Shown one piece after another: positions 1-7,109 of a DNA stretch of 17,263 nucleotides. The translations under genes were made by a program, and so were the position numbers. The notes under the pieces are model-generated. The model saw only the letters and a program-made list of their open reading frames with translations. It had not been told where the DNA came from and ran no database searches. The stretch's first letter is position 1. Each line of letters starts with the position of its first letter. Source of the DNA: an uncultured Acetatifactor sp. (GTDB lineage: Bacteria > Bacillota > Clostridia > Lachnospirales > Lachnospiraceae); assembly GCA_910585665.1 (NCBI GenBank), contig CAJUFI010000072.1, positions 4,811 through 22,073 on the forward strand, in the 5' to 3' direction.

Positions 1-114
1 GGGTTGCCCTGCGCAGCAGGGGTTGCCCTGCGCAGCAGGGGTTGCCCTGCGCAGCAGGGGTTGCCCTGCGCAGCCGAGGTTGCCCCGTGCAGCAAGAGTT
101 GCCCTGCTTCAAGA
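1..114. repeat. 19-bp tandem repeat, about six units
   Basis: Units begin at 1, 20, 39, 58, 77 and 96. The first three are identical (core GGGTTGCCCTGCGCAGCAG), the fourth differs only near its end, and the last two are degenerate. Each intact unit contains the palindrome CTGCGCAG and a CCCTG/CAGGG inverted pair, so the array could form small hairpins. The unit length is not a multiple of three, so the plus-strand frames through it repeat with a 57-base period; I do not regard them as genes. The array continues past the left window edge or starts at it, so its full length is unknown. It ends two bases before a terminator hairpin. Confidence 0.85.
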
Positions 115-115
115 A

Positions 116-146
116 CCCCGGTGGAGAGATTTCATCGGGGGTTTTT
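116..146 (+). terminator. Rho-independent terminator
   Basis: The arms CCCCGGTG (116-123) and CATCGGGG (133-140) pair with one G-T wobble around a nine-base loop and are followed by GTTTTT. This should end transcription of whatever lies left of the window. It suggests the 19-bp repeats sit in the 3' end or trailer of an upstream unit. Confidence 0.6.
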
Positions 147-162
147 GTCGCGCAGCGTAGAA

Positions 163-305
163 ATGGCAGAGGCAAAAAAGAAACCGTGGACGGCCACGCA
201 GGCAGACTGGTCCCGGCAAATGAAGGGAAGGGGAAATTCCTGAACTGCGGCAAGTTTGCTGTATTCAATGGGTTATGCAGTAATTGCGGGACTCGTTATA
301 AATAA
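163..305 (+). pseudogene. Possible frameshifted small zinc-ribbon peptide
   Basis: An ATG at 163 opens MAEAKKKPWTATQADWSRQM and stops at 243. A second frame running across the same place ends at 305 with NCGKFAVFNGLCSNCGTRYK, which has the C-G and CxxCG spacing of half a zinc ribbon. Joining the two at the G/A-rich run near 221-236 would give a basic, Trp-containing peptide of about 47 residues with a Cys-rich tail. No good Shine-Dalgarno precedes the ATG. I do not recognise a family; it may be a fragment of a larger zinc-ribbon protein or chance. Confidence 0.3.
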
Positions 306-332
306 AAGGCTGCAAATCGATAATTTATATAG

Positions 333-682
333 AAAATACCATTAAAATGCCGTATTGGTACACCGGCTTGGAGCATACGAGGAGGAATGATGAGTAATTC
401 AAAAGTAAATATGCCAATGTCAGACGCGATACCCATAACGGCTGCACAATAGTAGGCGTTGGCATGAGGAATACAGTGGGCCGTTGGGTTGCGGCATCCC
501 TGATAAAGGCTGTTCCGGGAGCGGGAACAGTAATAGGCGGGGCCGTCAGCGCAGCTGCTGCAGAACAGCGGCAGCAAGAGGGCCCTTCGCAGGATGGGAA
601 GCGCTCCGGAGGGAAAATGGGAAAAAGTGACGAAAGGAATCCCCGATCCCCTTTTCAAACTTCAAAATATGTGCTAAACTAA
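333..682 (+). pseudogene. Broken DUF697-like (GTPase-associated) membrane segment
   Basis: GGAGG at 381-385 precedes ATG 390. This frame reads SNSKVNMPMSDAIPITAAQ and stops at 450-452. The plus frame one step over continues TIVGVGMRNTVGRWVAASLI and then KAVPGAGTVIGGAVSAAAA, open to 682. Joined by one frameshift near 443-449 the two read as a hydrophobic, Gly/Ala-rich stretch of the type found in the C-terminal DUF697 region of some bacterial GTPases ('DAIPITAAQ' followed by 'PGxGTxxGG'). After about 560 the reading becomes polar and unconvincing. No GTPase motifs remain upstream. What is seen is a two-frame remnant; the DUF697 link is by eye. It is probably the last piece of a degraded gene. 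Confidence 0.4.
652..680 (+). promoter_or_regulatory. Candidate sigma-A promoter ahead of the CPBP gene
   Basis: TTTTCA (652-657), a 17-base spacer and TAAACT (675-680) preceded by TGC, an extended -10. It lies in a local A+T-rich patch about 130 bases before the likely start at 811. The -35 matches four of six positions, so this is tentative. Confidence 0.3.
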
Positions 683-810
683 TTTTGTGCAAAAAATAAA
701 GCAGATTTACGGTGCGGAAATTCTGCCAGGCGAAGGCCGGCCGGGACGGCCGGGGCTTTCCGGCACATACGAAAAGGAAGGCGGCCGCGCCGGATAGGAG
801 ACATAGAGTT

Positions 811-1924
811 ATGGAAGAGTCAAACGGACAGACAACAGACAGATATGCGGCGGATGGATATGAAGCGATGTACAGGGCGGACTGGGCCGGGCGGCATGAT
901 GGAGCCGGGCAGGCCCGGGCCGGTGGACAGGGGACAGCAGCTGAAGGAGGCCAGGAGGCACTTTTCCAAGCTGGGCATCATGTTCCTGGTGGGGACGCTC
1001 GTGATTTATGCGGTGCAGCTGCTTGCCATGGGGGGTGTGTCGATTCTGCGGCCGCAGTGGATGCGGGACGTGAACATTTCCCTGCTGGTGTCCCTGATGC
1101 CCATGTACCTGATCGGCATGCCGATACTGATTCTGCTGGTGAGGACGATTCCGGCGGAAAAGCCGCAGCGCCGTCCGATTAAGGCCGGGCAGTTCCTGGC
1201 GGCAGTGATTATGTGCTTCGGCTTCGTGTATATCACCAATTTCCTGGGGAATATCCTGACCACGATCATCGGCATCCTGAAAGGCGGCACTGTGCAGAAT
1301 GAGCTGGTGGAGATGACCGGGTCGATTAGTCTGTGGGCGATAGCCCTCTACATGGTGATTTGCGCGCCTGTCATGGAGGAATATATCTTCCGCAAGCTGA
1401 TCGTGGACAGGGTGATTCGTTACGGGCAGGGCACGGCGGTGCTGTTGTCCGGACTGATGTTCGGGCTATTCCACGGGAACTTGAACCAGTTCGTCTATGC
1501 GTTCGTGCTGGGGGTGTTCCTGGCATACCTGTATGTGAAGACCGGGAACCTGAAGATCACCATTGCGATTCACATGATGATCAATTTCATGGGAGGCCTG
1601 GTGAGTTCGGCGCTGATGAGGATGGTGGACCTGGAATACCTGCGTCTGTCTGCGGAGATGGACATGGCGGCGCTGATGGAGTATGTGAGCGAGCATGCGG
1701 CAGGGCTGCTGGCCTATGGGGCGTTTCTGGTGTTCGTCCTCGGGAGCATGGTTGCAGGGTTTGTGATTTTCATCGTATGCCTGGCGAAGAAGAAAATCGG
1801 CTTTCAGAAGGGCTCTGTGGCGCTTCTCCAGGGTGAGAGGTTCCGCACCGTGTTCTGGAATCCGGGCATGGTGTTCTACTGCATCTTTTGGATTGGGATG
1901 ATTGTCTACCAGCTGCTTATGTAG
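811..1924 (+). CDS. CPBP-family intramembrane metalloprotease, apparent frameshift near the N-terminus
   Basis: A polytopic membrane protein of the CPBP (CAAX protease/bacteriocin-processing, Rce1-like) family, which acts inside the bilayer. Counting from ATG 845 in the main frame (359 residues), the three family motifs are present: EEYIFR (E178, E179, R183), FGLFH (F206-H210) and HMMIN (H243, N247). At least six hydrophobic segments are visible. The start is problematic. ATG 845 has no Shine-Dalgarno, while ATG 811 has AGGAG ten bases upstream but is in another frame; it opens a Tyr-rich hydrophilic leader MEESNGQTTDRYAADGYEAM. A single-base difference between about 860 and 910 would join this leader to PGPVDRGQQLKEARRHF of the main frame. 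It could be a sequence error, a true frameshift, or initiation at ATG 896/899. The natural substrate is unknown. Confidence 0.75.
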
Positions 1925-2043
1925 CCTGTAAACGGAACGGCAGCGGCAGTGCGGAATCTGCCGGGGATAGGCTGGCGTCCGTCAGGCGCAAGAGAAAGGA
2001 CGGACAAAAAGACTACAATAGAGTCTGCGGGAGGCTTTGGGAT

Positions 2044-2757
2044 ATGTATACATTTGAGGGCAGGATCAGATACAGCGAGACGGACAGTGAAGGGAAGCTC
2101 ACGATGGCTTCCCTGATCAACTATTTCCAGGACTGTTCCACGTTCCAGTCGGAGGATTTGGGGCTGGGGGTGGCGTGCCTGAAGGAGATGCATCTGGTGT
2201 GGGTGCTTTCCGCATGGCAGATCGTGGTGGAGCGTTACCCGGCCCTGTGCGAGCGGGTGGTCACGGGGACCCAGCCCTATGGCCTGAAGGGCTTTCTGGG
2301 ATACCGGAATTTCTTCATGAAGGACGAGAAGGGGGAATATGTGGCGAAGGCCAATTCCCTGTGGAGCCTGCTGGACACGGAGACGGGCCGTCCGTCCTCT
2401 GTCCCGCAGAACATGATAGAGGGGTATCGGCTTGGGGAAAAGCTGGAGATGGATTATGCCCCCCGCAAGATTGTCCTTCCGCCCGGCGGGGATTTGAGGG
2501 AGCCGGTGGTGGTGAAAGCCCACCATCTGGACACCAATCATCATGTGAACAACCAGCAGTTCATCGATATCGCCATGGATTATCTGCCGGAGGGGTTCCC
2601 GGTGCGGCAGGTGCGGGCGGAGTACAGGAAGCAGGCGTTCCTGGGCGATGTGCTGGTGCCCCGGGTGGCCGGGGAAGGGACGGCCGTATGCGTATCCCTG
2701 GAAGACTCAGAGGGGACGCCCTATGTGGTGGCGGAGTTCACCAGGCCGGAGCGATGA
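2044..2757 (+). CDS. Acyl-ACP thioesterase
   Basis: A 237-residue cytoplasmic thioesterase of the FatA/FatB-like acyl-ACP family, expected to release fatty acids from acyl carrier protein. Two hot-dog halves are visible. The N-terminal half has the start signature RIRYSETDSEGKLTMASLIN (residues 8-27) and LVWVLSAWQI (51-60). The C-terminal half has LDTNHHVNNQQFIDIAMDYL (162-181), where D163, N165 and H167 correspond to the conserved catalytic-region residues. The length fits bacterial members. The frame is open back to 1888, but ATG 2044 is chosen because GGGAGG (2029-2034) sits nine bases before it and the protein begins as the family does. It lies 119 bases after the CPBP protease on the same strand and may be co-transcribed with it. 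Confidence 0.88.
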   Translation: MYTFEGRIRYSETDSEGKLTMASLINYFQDCSTFQSEDLGLGVACLKEMHLVWVLSAWQIVVERYPALCERVVTGTQPYGLKGFLGYRNFFMKDEKGEYVAKANSLWSLLDTETGRPSSVPQNMIEGYRLGEKLEMDYAPRKIVLPPGGDLREPVVVKAHHLDTNHHVNNQQFIDIAMDYLPEGFPVRQVRAEYRKQAFLGDVLVPRVAGEGTAVCVSLEDSEGTPYVVAEFTRPER

Positions 2758-2938
2758 AAGGGCGGAAGCGGCATCGGGGGCTGTCCTGCAGGGGCTGACG
2801 GAGCGCAGCCAGAGGAAGCGGGAAGCGGGGGATTCATGAGGGATCCCGTCTGTCCGGTACCATGAAAGGGCAGAGAGTTGGAAGCCTGCGCCAGGGCAGG
2901 CCGGAGAGTAAAATAACAGATTCGAAATGGAGACTATC

Positions 2939-3778
2939 ATGATTCAGTTAGGTGAAAAACAGGAATTGGTCATTGTGAAGAAGGTGGAGTTCGGCATCTA
3001 TCTGTCTCCCTCCATGGAGGAGGGGGAGCCCAGGGTGCTGCTGCCGCGCAAGCAGGTGCCGGAGGGCAGCAACGTAGGAGGTACTTTGGAGGTGTTCATT
3101 TACCGGGATTCCATGGACAGGCTGATCGCCACCACCAGGGAGCCGAAGCTCCGGATAGGACAGGTGGCGGAGCTGGATGTGGTGCAGGTGGGGAAGATCG
3201 GCGCTTTTCTGGACTGGGGCCTGGAGAAGGATCTGCTGCTTCCCTTCAAGCAGCAGCGGGGCAGCGTGCAGCAGGGGGACAAGGTGCTGGTATCGCTGTA
3301 CATAGACAAAAGCGACCGGCTGTGCGCCACCATGAATGTGTACGACGACCTGCGGAAGGACAGCCCCTACAAAAAGGACGACAGGGTCAGGGGCCGAGTC
3401 TATGAGGTGAGCGATAATTTCGGCGCTTTCGTGGCGGTGGACAACCTGTACTCCGGCCTGATCCCCCAGAAGGAGCTGTACGGCAGCGTGGAGATCGGGA
3501 AGGACGTGGAGGCCAGGGTCATACAGGTGCGGGACGACGGGAAGCTGACCCTGGGCGTCCGGGACAAGGCGTACCTGCAGATGGACAAGGACGCGGAGAA
3601 GATTTTAGGGATGTTGGAGAGCCGGAACGGCGTTCTGCCTTTTAATGACAAGGCGTCCCCGGAACTGATCAGGCGGGAGACCGACATGAGCAAGAATGAG
3701 TTCAAGAGGGCTGTGGGCCGGCTGCTGAAGGAGCGGAAAATAGAGATTCTGCCCAACGCGATTCGGAAGACCATCTGA
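2939..3778 (+). CDS. cvfB: S1-domain RNA-binding protein, CvfB/YitL type
   Basis: A 279-residue protein with three S1-like beta-barrel modules (about 1-62, 70-133 and 147-208) followed by a winged-helix segment (about 218-278). This is the architecture of the CvfB/YitL family, known in Firmicutes as an RNA-binding, virulence-related regulator. Typical pieces are QELVIVKKVEFGIYL at the start, VGKIGAFLDWGLEKDLLLPF in the second module and SDNFGAFVAVDNLYSGLIP in the third. Met at 2939 is preferred over the in-frame ATG at 2927, because GGAG (2929-2932) lies six bases upstream of 2939 and the shorter form begins as family members do. A 180-base gap separates it from the thioesterase. It contains a 6-bp GC hairpin (2884-2901) with no U-tract and no gene I can support. 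Confidence 0.85.
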   Translation: MIQLGEKQELVIVKKVEFGIYLSPSMEEGEPRVLLPRKQVPEGSNVGGTLEVFIYRDSMDRLIATTREPKLRIGQVAELDVVQVGKIGAFLDWGLEKDLLLPFKQQRGSVQQGDKVLVSLYIDKSDRLCATMNVYDDLRKDSPYKKDDRVRGRVYEVSDNFGAFVAVDNLYSGLIPQKELYGSVEIGKDVEARVIQVRDDGKLTLGVRDKAYLQMDKDAEKILGMLESRNGVLPFNDKASPELIRRETDMSKNEFKRAVGRLLKERKIEILPNAIRKTI

Positions 3779-3833
3779 GTCCGCGGAGCCGCCGGGGAAA
3801 ATCATTAAGAAATTGAAAATTCACAGGAAACGC

Positions 3834-3862
3834 TGGAAAAACGTCATCCGGTATGTTAAAAT
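3834..3862 (+). promoter_or_regulatory. Candidate sigma-A promoter for the YjfB-like gene
   Basis: TGGAAA (3834-3839), a 17-base spacer and TAAAAT (3857-3862), with TGT just before the -10 giving an extended element. It lies 58 bases upstream of the ATG at 3920 and outside the preceding gene. No sigma-28 motif is evident, although the product is a putative motility protein. Confidence 0.45.
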
Positions 3863-3879
3863 AACTTTGATATTAGGAG

Positions 3880-3900
3880 GAAAGCGGGCTCTCCGCTTTC
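3880..3900 (+). promoter_or_regulatory. 5'-leader hairpin between two Shine-Dalgarno-like sites
   Basis: GAAAGCGG (3880-3887) and CCGCTTTC (3893-3900) form a perfect 8-bp stem with a GCTCT loop. One AGGAGG (3875-3880) touches the 5' arm and a second AGGAGG (3907-3912) is the ribosome binding site of the next gene. There is no U-tract, so it is not a terminator. It may stabilise the mRNA 5' end or tune ribosome access. Confidence 0.5.
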
Positions 3901-3919
3901 GGGGATAGGAGGTAGACAG

Positions 3920-4111
3920 ATGGATATAGCAGGAGTATCAATGGCATTGGCGAACGTCTCCCAGATGGCCCAGATTGGGACGGCTGTGCTGAGCAAGGCC
4001 ATGGAGACCAATGCGGAGCTGGGCGCCGGGATGGTGGAGATGCTGGACGCTGCCGCCATGGAGCTTTCCGTGAATCCGGACGTGGGTGCCAACTTTGACA
4101 TGCGCATCTGA
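3920..4111 (+). CDS. YjfB-like putative motility protein
   Basis: A 63-residue protein starting MDIAGVSMALANVSQMAQIG, with a C-terminal tail of the form NPDVGANFDMRI. The start 'MDIA..S', the central helix (AVLSKAMETNAELG) and the 'GxNxDxRI' ending are the marks of the YjfB family, annotated as putative motility proteins of unknown biochemical role. AGGAGG lies seven bases before the ATG. It has its own promoter candidate, leader hairpin and terminator, so it appears to be a monocistronic unit. No flagellar or chemotaxis gene is present elsewhere in the window, so the motility link is only from family annotation. Confidence 0.8.
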   Translation: MDIAGVSMALANVSQMAQIGTAVLSKAMETNAELGAGMVEMLDAAAMELSVNPDVGANFDMRI

Positions 4112-4156
4112 TCAGATGTGGAATGAGCGCCCTGTCCTGTTGGGAGACCTGTCGAT

Positions 4157-4193
4157 AAGGCTGCCTGGGGGTTATGCTTCAGGCGGCTTTTTT
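4157..4193 (+). terminator. Rho-independent terminator after the YjfB-like gene
   Basis: AAGGCTGCCTG (4157-4167) pairs with CAGGCGGCTTT (4180-4190) around a 12-base loop, with two G-T wobbles, and runs into TTTTTT. It lies 46 bases after the stop codon. Confidence 0.85.
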
Positions 4194-4222
4194 GTGAAAA
4201 ATCATAAATTCCTATTGCTTTT

Positions 4223-4251
4223 TTGCCGTATTTTCTGTACATTTGTAGATA
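4223..4251 (+). promoter_or_regulatory. Candidate promoter for the PucR-type regulator operon
   Basis: TTGCCG (4223-4228), a 17-base spacer and TAGATA (4246-4251), in an A+T-rich gap between the YjfB terminator and the regulator start. The -10 is poor, so confidence is low, but a promoter is needed here because a terminator lies just upstream. Confidence 0.3.
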
Positions 4252-4306
4252 TAGAAACAATTGCGGGCATCGAAATTGGCCATAACGACAAAAAGGGGTG
4301 GGGGTC

Positions 4307-5392
4307 ATGATCTCAAATCAAATTTTACAGAACACAATCGATGGATTGAAGAACATTTCTCGGGTCGAATTTTGTATAATGGACGTGGATGGCAAGGAAG
4401 TGGCTTCTACGGCTGACATGAGCGGCAGCGCAAAGGCAGTGGCGGCGTTTGCCGCGTCTCCGGCGGACTCCCAGGAGATACAGGGACATCAGTTTTTCAA
4501 GATATTCGACGACCAGATGCTGGAGTATGTGCTGGTGGCATCCGGCACGGGCGAAGACGCTTATATGATCGGCAAGCTGGCGGCGTTCCAGATTCAGAAC
4601 CTGCTGGTGGCCTACAAGGAGCGCCTGGACAAGGACAATTTCGTCAAGAACCTGCTGCTGGACAATCTGCTGCTGGTAGATATCTACAGCCGCTCCAAGA
4701 AGCTGCGTATCCAGACGGACGCGCCCAGGGCGGTGCTGATCGTGGAGTCCCTGGGGGGCAGGGACAGCAATGTGCTGGAGCTGGCGCGGGCCTGCTTCAG
4801 CGCCAATAGCAAGGATTTCGTCACGGAAGTTGACGAGAACAATGTAATCATCGTCAAGGAGCTGACCGATGGCGACAGGGCCAAGGAGATGGCGCGGACG
4901 GCGAAGGCGCTTTGGGCGTATCTGGTGAAAGAGGGGATTCAGGGCAGCCGCATTGCCTACGGCACAGTAGTCCAGGAGATCAAAGAGGTGAGCCGTTCCT
5001 ATAAGGAGGCCCGCATGGCCCTTGACGTGGGCAAGATTTTCTTCGACGAGAGGGAGATCATCGCCTATGGCGAGCTGGGAATCGGACGCCTGATTTATCA
5101 GCTGCCGATTCCGCTGTGCAAGATGTTCATCCGGGAGATTTTCGGCGGGAAGAGTCCGGACGAATTCGATGAGGAGACTCTCGGGACGATCTACAAGTTC
5201 TTCGAGAACAGCCTGAACGTGTCAGAGACCTCCAGGCAGCTGTTCATCCACAGGAACACCCTTGTATACCGCCTGGATAAGCTGCAGAAGAGCACAGGAT
5301 TGGATCTGCGCGTCTTTGAAGATGCGATCACCTTCAAGATAGCGCTTATGGTAGTGAAATATATGAAGTACATGGAGACTGCGGATTTTTAG
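4307..5392 (+). CDS. PucR/CdaR-type transcriptional regulator
   Basis: A 361-residue regulator. The C-terminus carries the PucR-type helix-turn-helix: FFENSLNVSETSRQLFIHRN followed by TLVYRLDKLQKSTGLDLR, then a short helical tail. The N-terminal part (about 1-110) reads as a small ligand-sensing domain (ISRVEFCIMDVDGKEVAST), and the middle (about 130-260) as the GGDEF-like CdaR domain found in this family. The signal sensed cannot be told from sequence. ATG 4307 follows a G-rich ribosome site (AAAAGGGGTGGGGG); an in-frame GTG at 4298 is the alternative. It ends 28 bases before ftsE on the same strand, so it may be co-transcribed with the division and wall genes and could regulate them, which is inference. 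Confidence 0.85.
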   Translation: MISNQILQNTIDGLKNISRVEFCIMDVDGKEVASTADMSGSAKAVAAFAASPADSQEIQGHQFFKIFDDQMLEYVLVASGTGEDAYMIGKLAAFQIQNLLVAYKERLDKDNFVKNLLLDNLLLVDIYSRSKKLRIQTDAPRAVLIVESLGGRDSNVLELARACFSANSKDFVTEVDENNVIIVKELTDGDRAKEMARTAKALWAYLVKEGIQGSRIAYGTVVQEIKEVSRSYKEARMALDVGKIFFDEREIIAYGELGIGRLIYQLPIPLCKMFIREIFGGKSPDEFDEETLGTIYKFFENSLNVSETSRQLFIHRNTLVYRLDKLQKSTGLDLRVFEDAITFKIALMVVKYMKYMETADF

Positions 5393-5420
5393 TCTCCCAT
5401 TGCCGGGATGGAGGAAGACG

Positions 5421-6164
5421 ATGGGCAAAAAGGAGCTGTCGTGGAGGAAACGGGAGCAGTTTATAGAGGATCATGGCATCATTTACCTTGACAATGTGAG
5501 CAAGGTCTACTCGAAAGGGGCTCCGGCCCTCAATGGGATTACTTTGGGGATTGGGAAGGGCGAGTTCGTGTTCATAGTGGGCGACAGCGGTTCGGGGAAG
5601 TCCACGCTGATCAGGCTTCTGCTGCGGGAGCTGACGGCTACCAGCGGCGGCGTCTACGTCATGGGCAGCGACCTGGCCAAGCTCAGGCACAGGCAGGTGC
5701 CCAAATTCCGGCGCAACCTGGGCGTGGTGTTCCAGGACTTCAGGCTGCTGAACGACAGGAACGTGTATGAGAACGTGGCGTTCGCCCAGCGCATCATCGA
5801 GGTGCCGACCAAACAGATTAGGAGGAACGTGCCCGCCATCCTGGCAACGGTGGGGCTGGCGGGAAAATACAAAGCGAAGACAAAGCAGCTCTCCGGCGGC
5901 GAGCAGCAGCGGGTGGCGCTGGCCAGGGCCCTGGTGAACAAGCCCTCCATCCTGCTGGCCGACGAGCCAACCGGCAACCTGGATCCCAAGAATTCCTGGG
6001 AGATCATGGGACTGCTGGAGGAGATCAACCAGAGCGGCACCACGGTTCTGGTGGTGACCCACAACAGGGAGATCGTCAATGCCATGCGCAAGCGGGTGAT
6101 TACCATGAAGCGGGGCATCATCATCAGCGATGCGGAGGGAGGAGAGTACATCGATGAAGATTAG
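5421..6164 (+). CDS. ftsE: Cell-division ATP-binding protein FtsE
   Basis: The ABC ATPase of the FtsEX complex, working on the inner face of the membrane to drive peptidoglycan hydrolase activation at the septum. The 247 residues contain Walker A GDSGSGKST (54-62), Q-loop Q105 in VVFQDFRLL, signature LSGGEQQR (157-164), Walker B ILLADEP (177-183) and the switch histidine in VVTHN (H214). ATG 5421 has GGAGG six bases upstream. The frame is open back to 5400, but that start lacks support. The protein has about 18 extra basic or polar residues before the usual FtsE beginning (IIYLDNVSKVY). It overlaps ftsX by 11 bases, as in translationally coupled FtsEX pairs. Confidence 0.95.
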   Translation: MGKKELSWRKREQFIEDHGIIYLDNVSKVYSKGAPALNGITLGIGKGEFVFIVGDSGSGKSTLIRLLLRELTATSGGVYVMGSDLAKLRHRQVPKFRRNLGVVFQDFRLLNDRNVYENVAFAQRIIEVPTKQIRRNVPAILATVGLAGKYKAKTKQLSGGEQQRVALARALVNKPSILLADEPTGNLDPKNSWEIMGLLEEINQSGTTVLVVTHNREIVNAMRKRVITMKRGIIISDAEGGEYIDED

Positions 6165-7098
6165 CACATTGTTCTATACAATCAAGCAGGGCTTCGTCAA
6201 TATCTTCCGCAATAAATGGTATTCCCTGGCGTCCATCGCCACCATATCGGCCTGTCTGTTTCTGTTCGGACTGTTTTATGCCGTGGTGATGAATTTCCGG
6301 AGCATTGTGCTGAAGGCGGAGGAGGGTGTGTCCGTGACCGTGTTCTTCCACCACGAGAAGGATATCTGCGCCAACCATGAAGGAGCGGTCTTCCCGACGG
6401 ACGCCCGTATAGAAGAAATCGGCCAGATGATAGCCAACCGCCCGGAGGTGTCGGAAGTGGTATTCACATCCGATGATGAGGCCTGGGAGAATTGGCGCAG
6501 AAACCAATGGGGGGAGAATTATGATACGTATTCCAAAGCCTTTCTGGAGAACCCCTTGGAAGGAGACAACAGCTACGAGATCTTCCTGAGCGATGTGTCC
6601 ATGCAGAGCGCGCTGGTGACCTGGCTGGAATCGTTTCCAGAGGTGATGAAGGTGAACCATTCCGCGCTGACGGCGGATACCCTGAGCGGGGCGAACCTGC
6701 TGATCGCCTATGTGTCCGTGGGCATCATCGTGATTCTGCTGGCGGTCAGCGTCTTCCTGATCAGCAACACGGTGGCCATCGGCATTTCGGTCCGTTCCGA
6801 GGAAATCAATATCATGAAGTACATCGGGGCCACGGACTTTTTCGTCAGGTCTCCCTTTGTGCTGGAAGGCATGCTGATTGGGCTGTTGGGGGCTGTGCTG
6901 CCCCTGTGGCTGATTTATGGTATCTATAATTACGCTTTGACGTATATTACGGAGCGCTTTCCCATTTTGAACAAATTTCTGGCATTTCTGCCTGTGGACG
7001 AGGTGTTCGGGGTATTGACGCCGGTGTCGCTAATCGTTGGTGTGGGGATCGGCTTTTTCGGGAGCATCACCACTGTCAGAAAGCACTTACATGTGTAA
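6154..7098 (+). CDS. ftsX: Cell-division membrane protein FtsX
   Basis: The permease-like partner of FtsE, 314 residues. It has a cytoplasmic start, TM1 (about 25-47), a large extracytoplasmic loop (about 48-180), and three more transmembrane segments (about 182-205, 235-257 and 285-305): the standard FtsX topology. The conserved intracellular element VRSEEINIMKYIGATDFFVR (213-232) between TM2 and TM3 is the likely contact to FtsE. The outer loop in this family binds and activates murein hydrolases; the M23 protein that follows is the obvious partner. ATG 6154 follows a very strong GGAGGGAGGAG run located inside the end of ftsE; the open frame reaches 6130, but that start is less well placed. 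Confidence 0.95.
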   Translation: MKISTLFYTIKQGFVNIFRNKWYSLASIATISACLFLFGLFYAVVMNFRSIVLKAEEGVSVTVFFHHEKDICANHEGAVFPTDARIEEIGQMIANRPEVSEVVFTSDDEAWENWRRNQWGENYDTYSKAFLENPLEGDNSYEIFLSDVSMQSALVTWLESFPEVMKVNHSALTADTLSGANLLIAYVSVGIIVILLAVSVFLISNTVAIGISVRSEEINIMKYIGATDFFVRSPFVLEGMLIGLLGAVLPLWLIYGIYNYALTYITERFPILNKFLAFLPVDEVFGVLTPVSLIVGVGIGFFGSITTVRKHLHV

Positions 7099-7109
7099 AA
7101 TAGGAGCCT

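Noticed and set aside
1..114. CRISPR array
   Set aside because: The units are directly adjacent with no unique spacers, and no cas genes are present.
4..243. Protein-coding reading of the 19-bp repeat
   Set aside because: A 19-base unit shifts frame each copy, the start is a TTG without a ribosome site, and a terminator lies inside the frame.
1906..2544. A 212-codon minus-strand frame opposite the thioesterase
   Set aside because: Shadow of the thioesterase gene; no start site or domain.
2884..2901. Terminator hairpin between the thioesterase and the S1-domain gene
   Set aside because: The 6-bp GC stem (GCCTGC/GCAGGC) has no following T-run.
5346..6167. A 273-codon minus-strand frame opposite ftsE
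   Set aside because: No domain and His/Pro/Gln-rich composition; ftsE is unambiguous on the plus strand.
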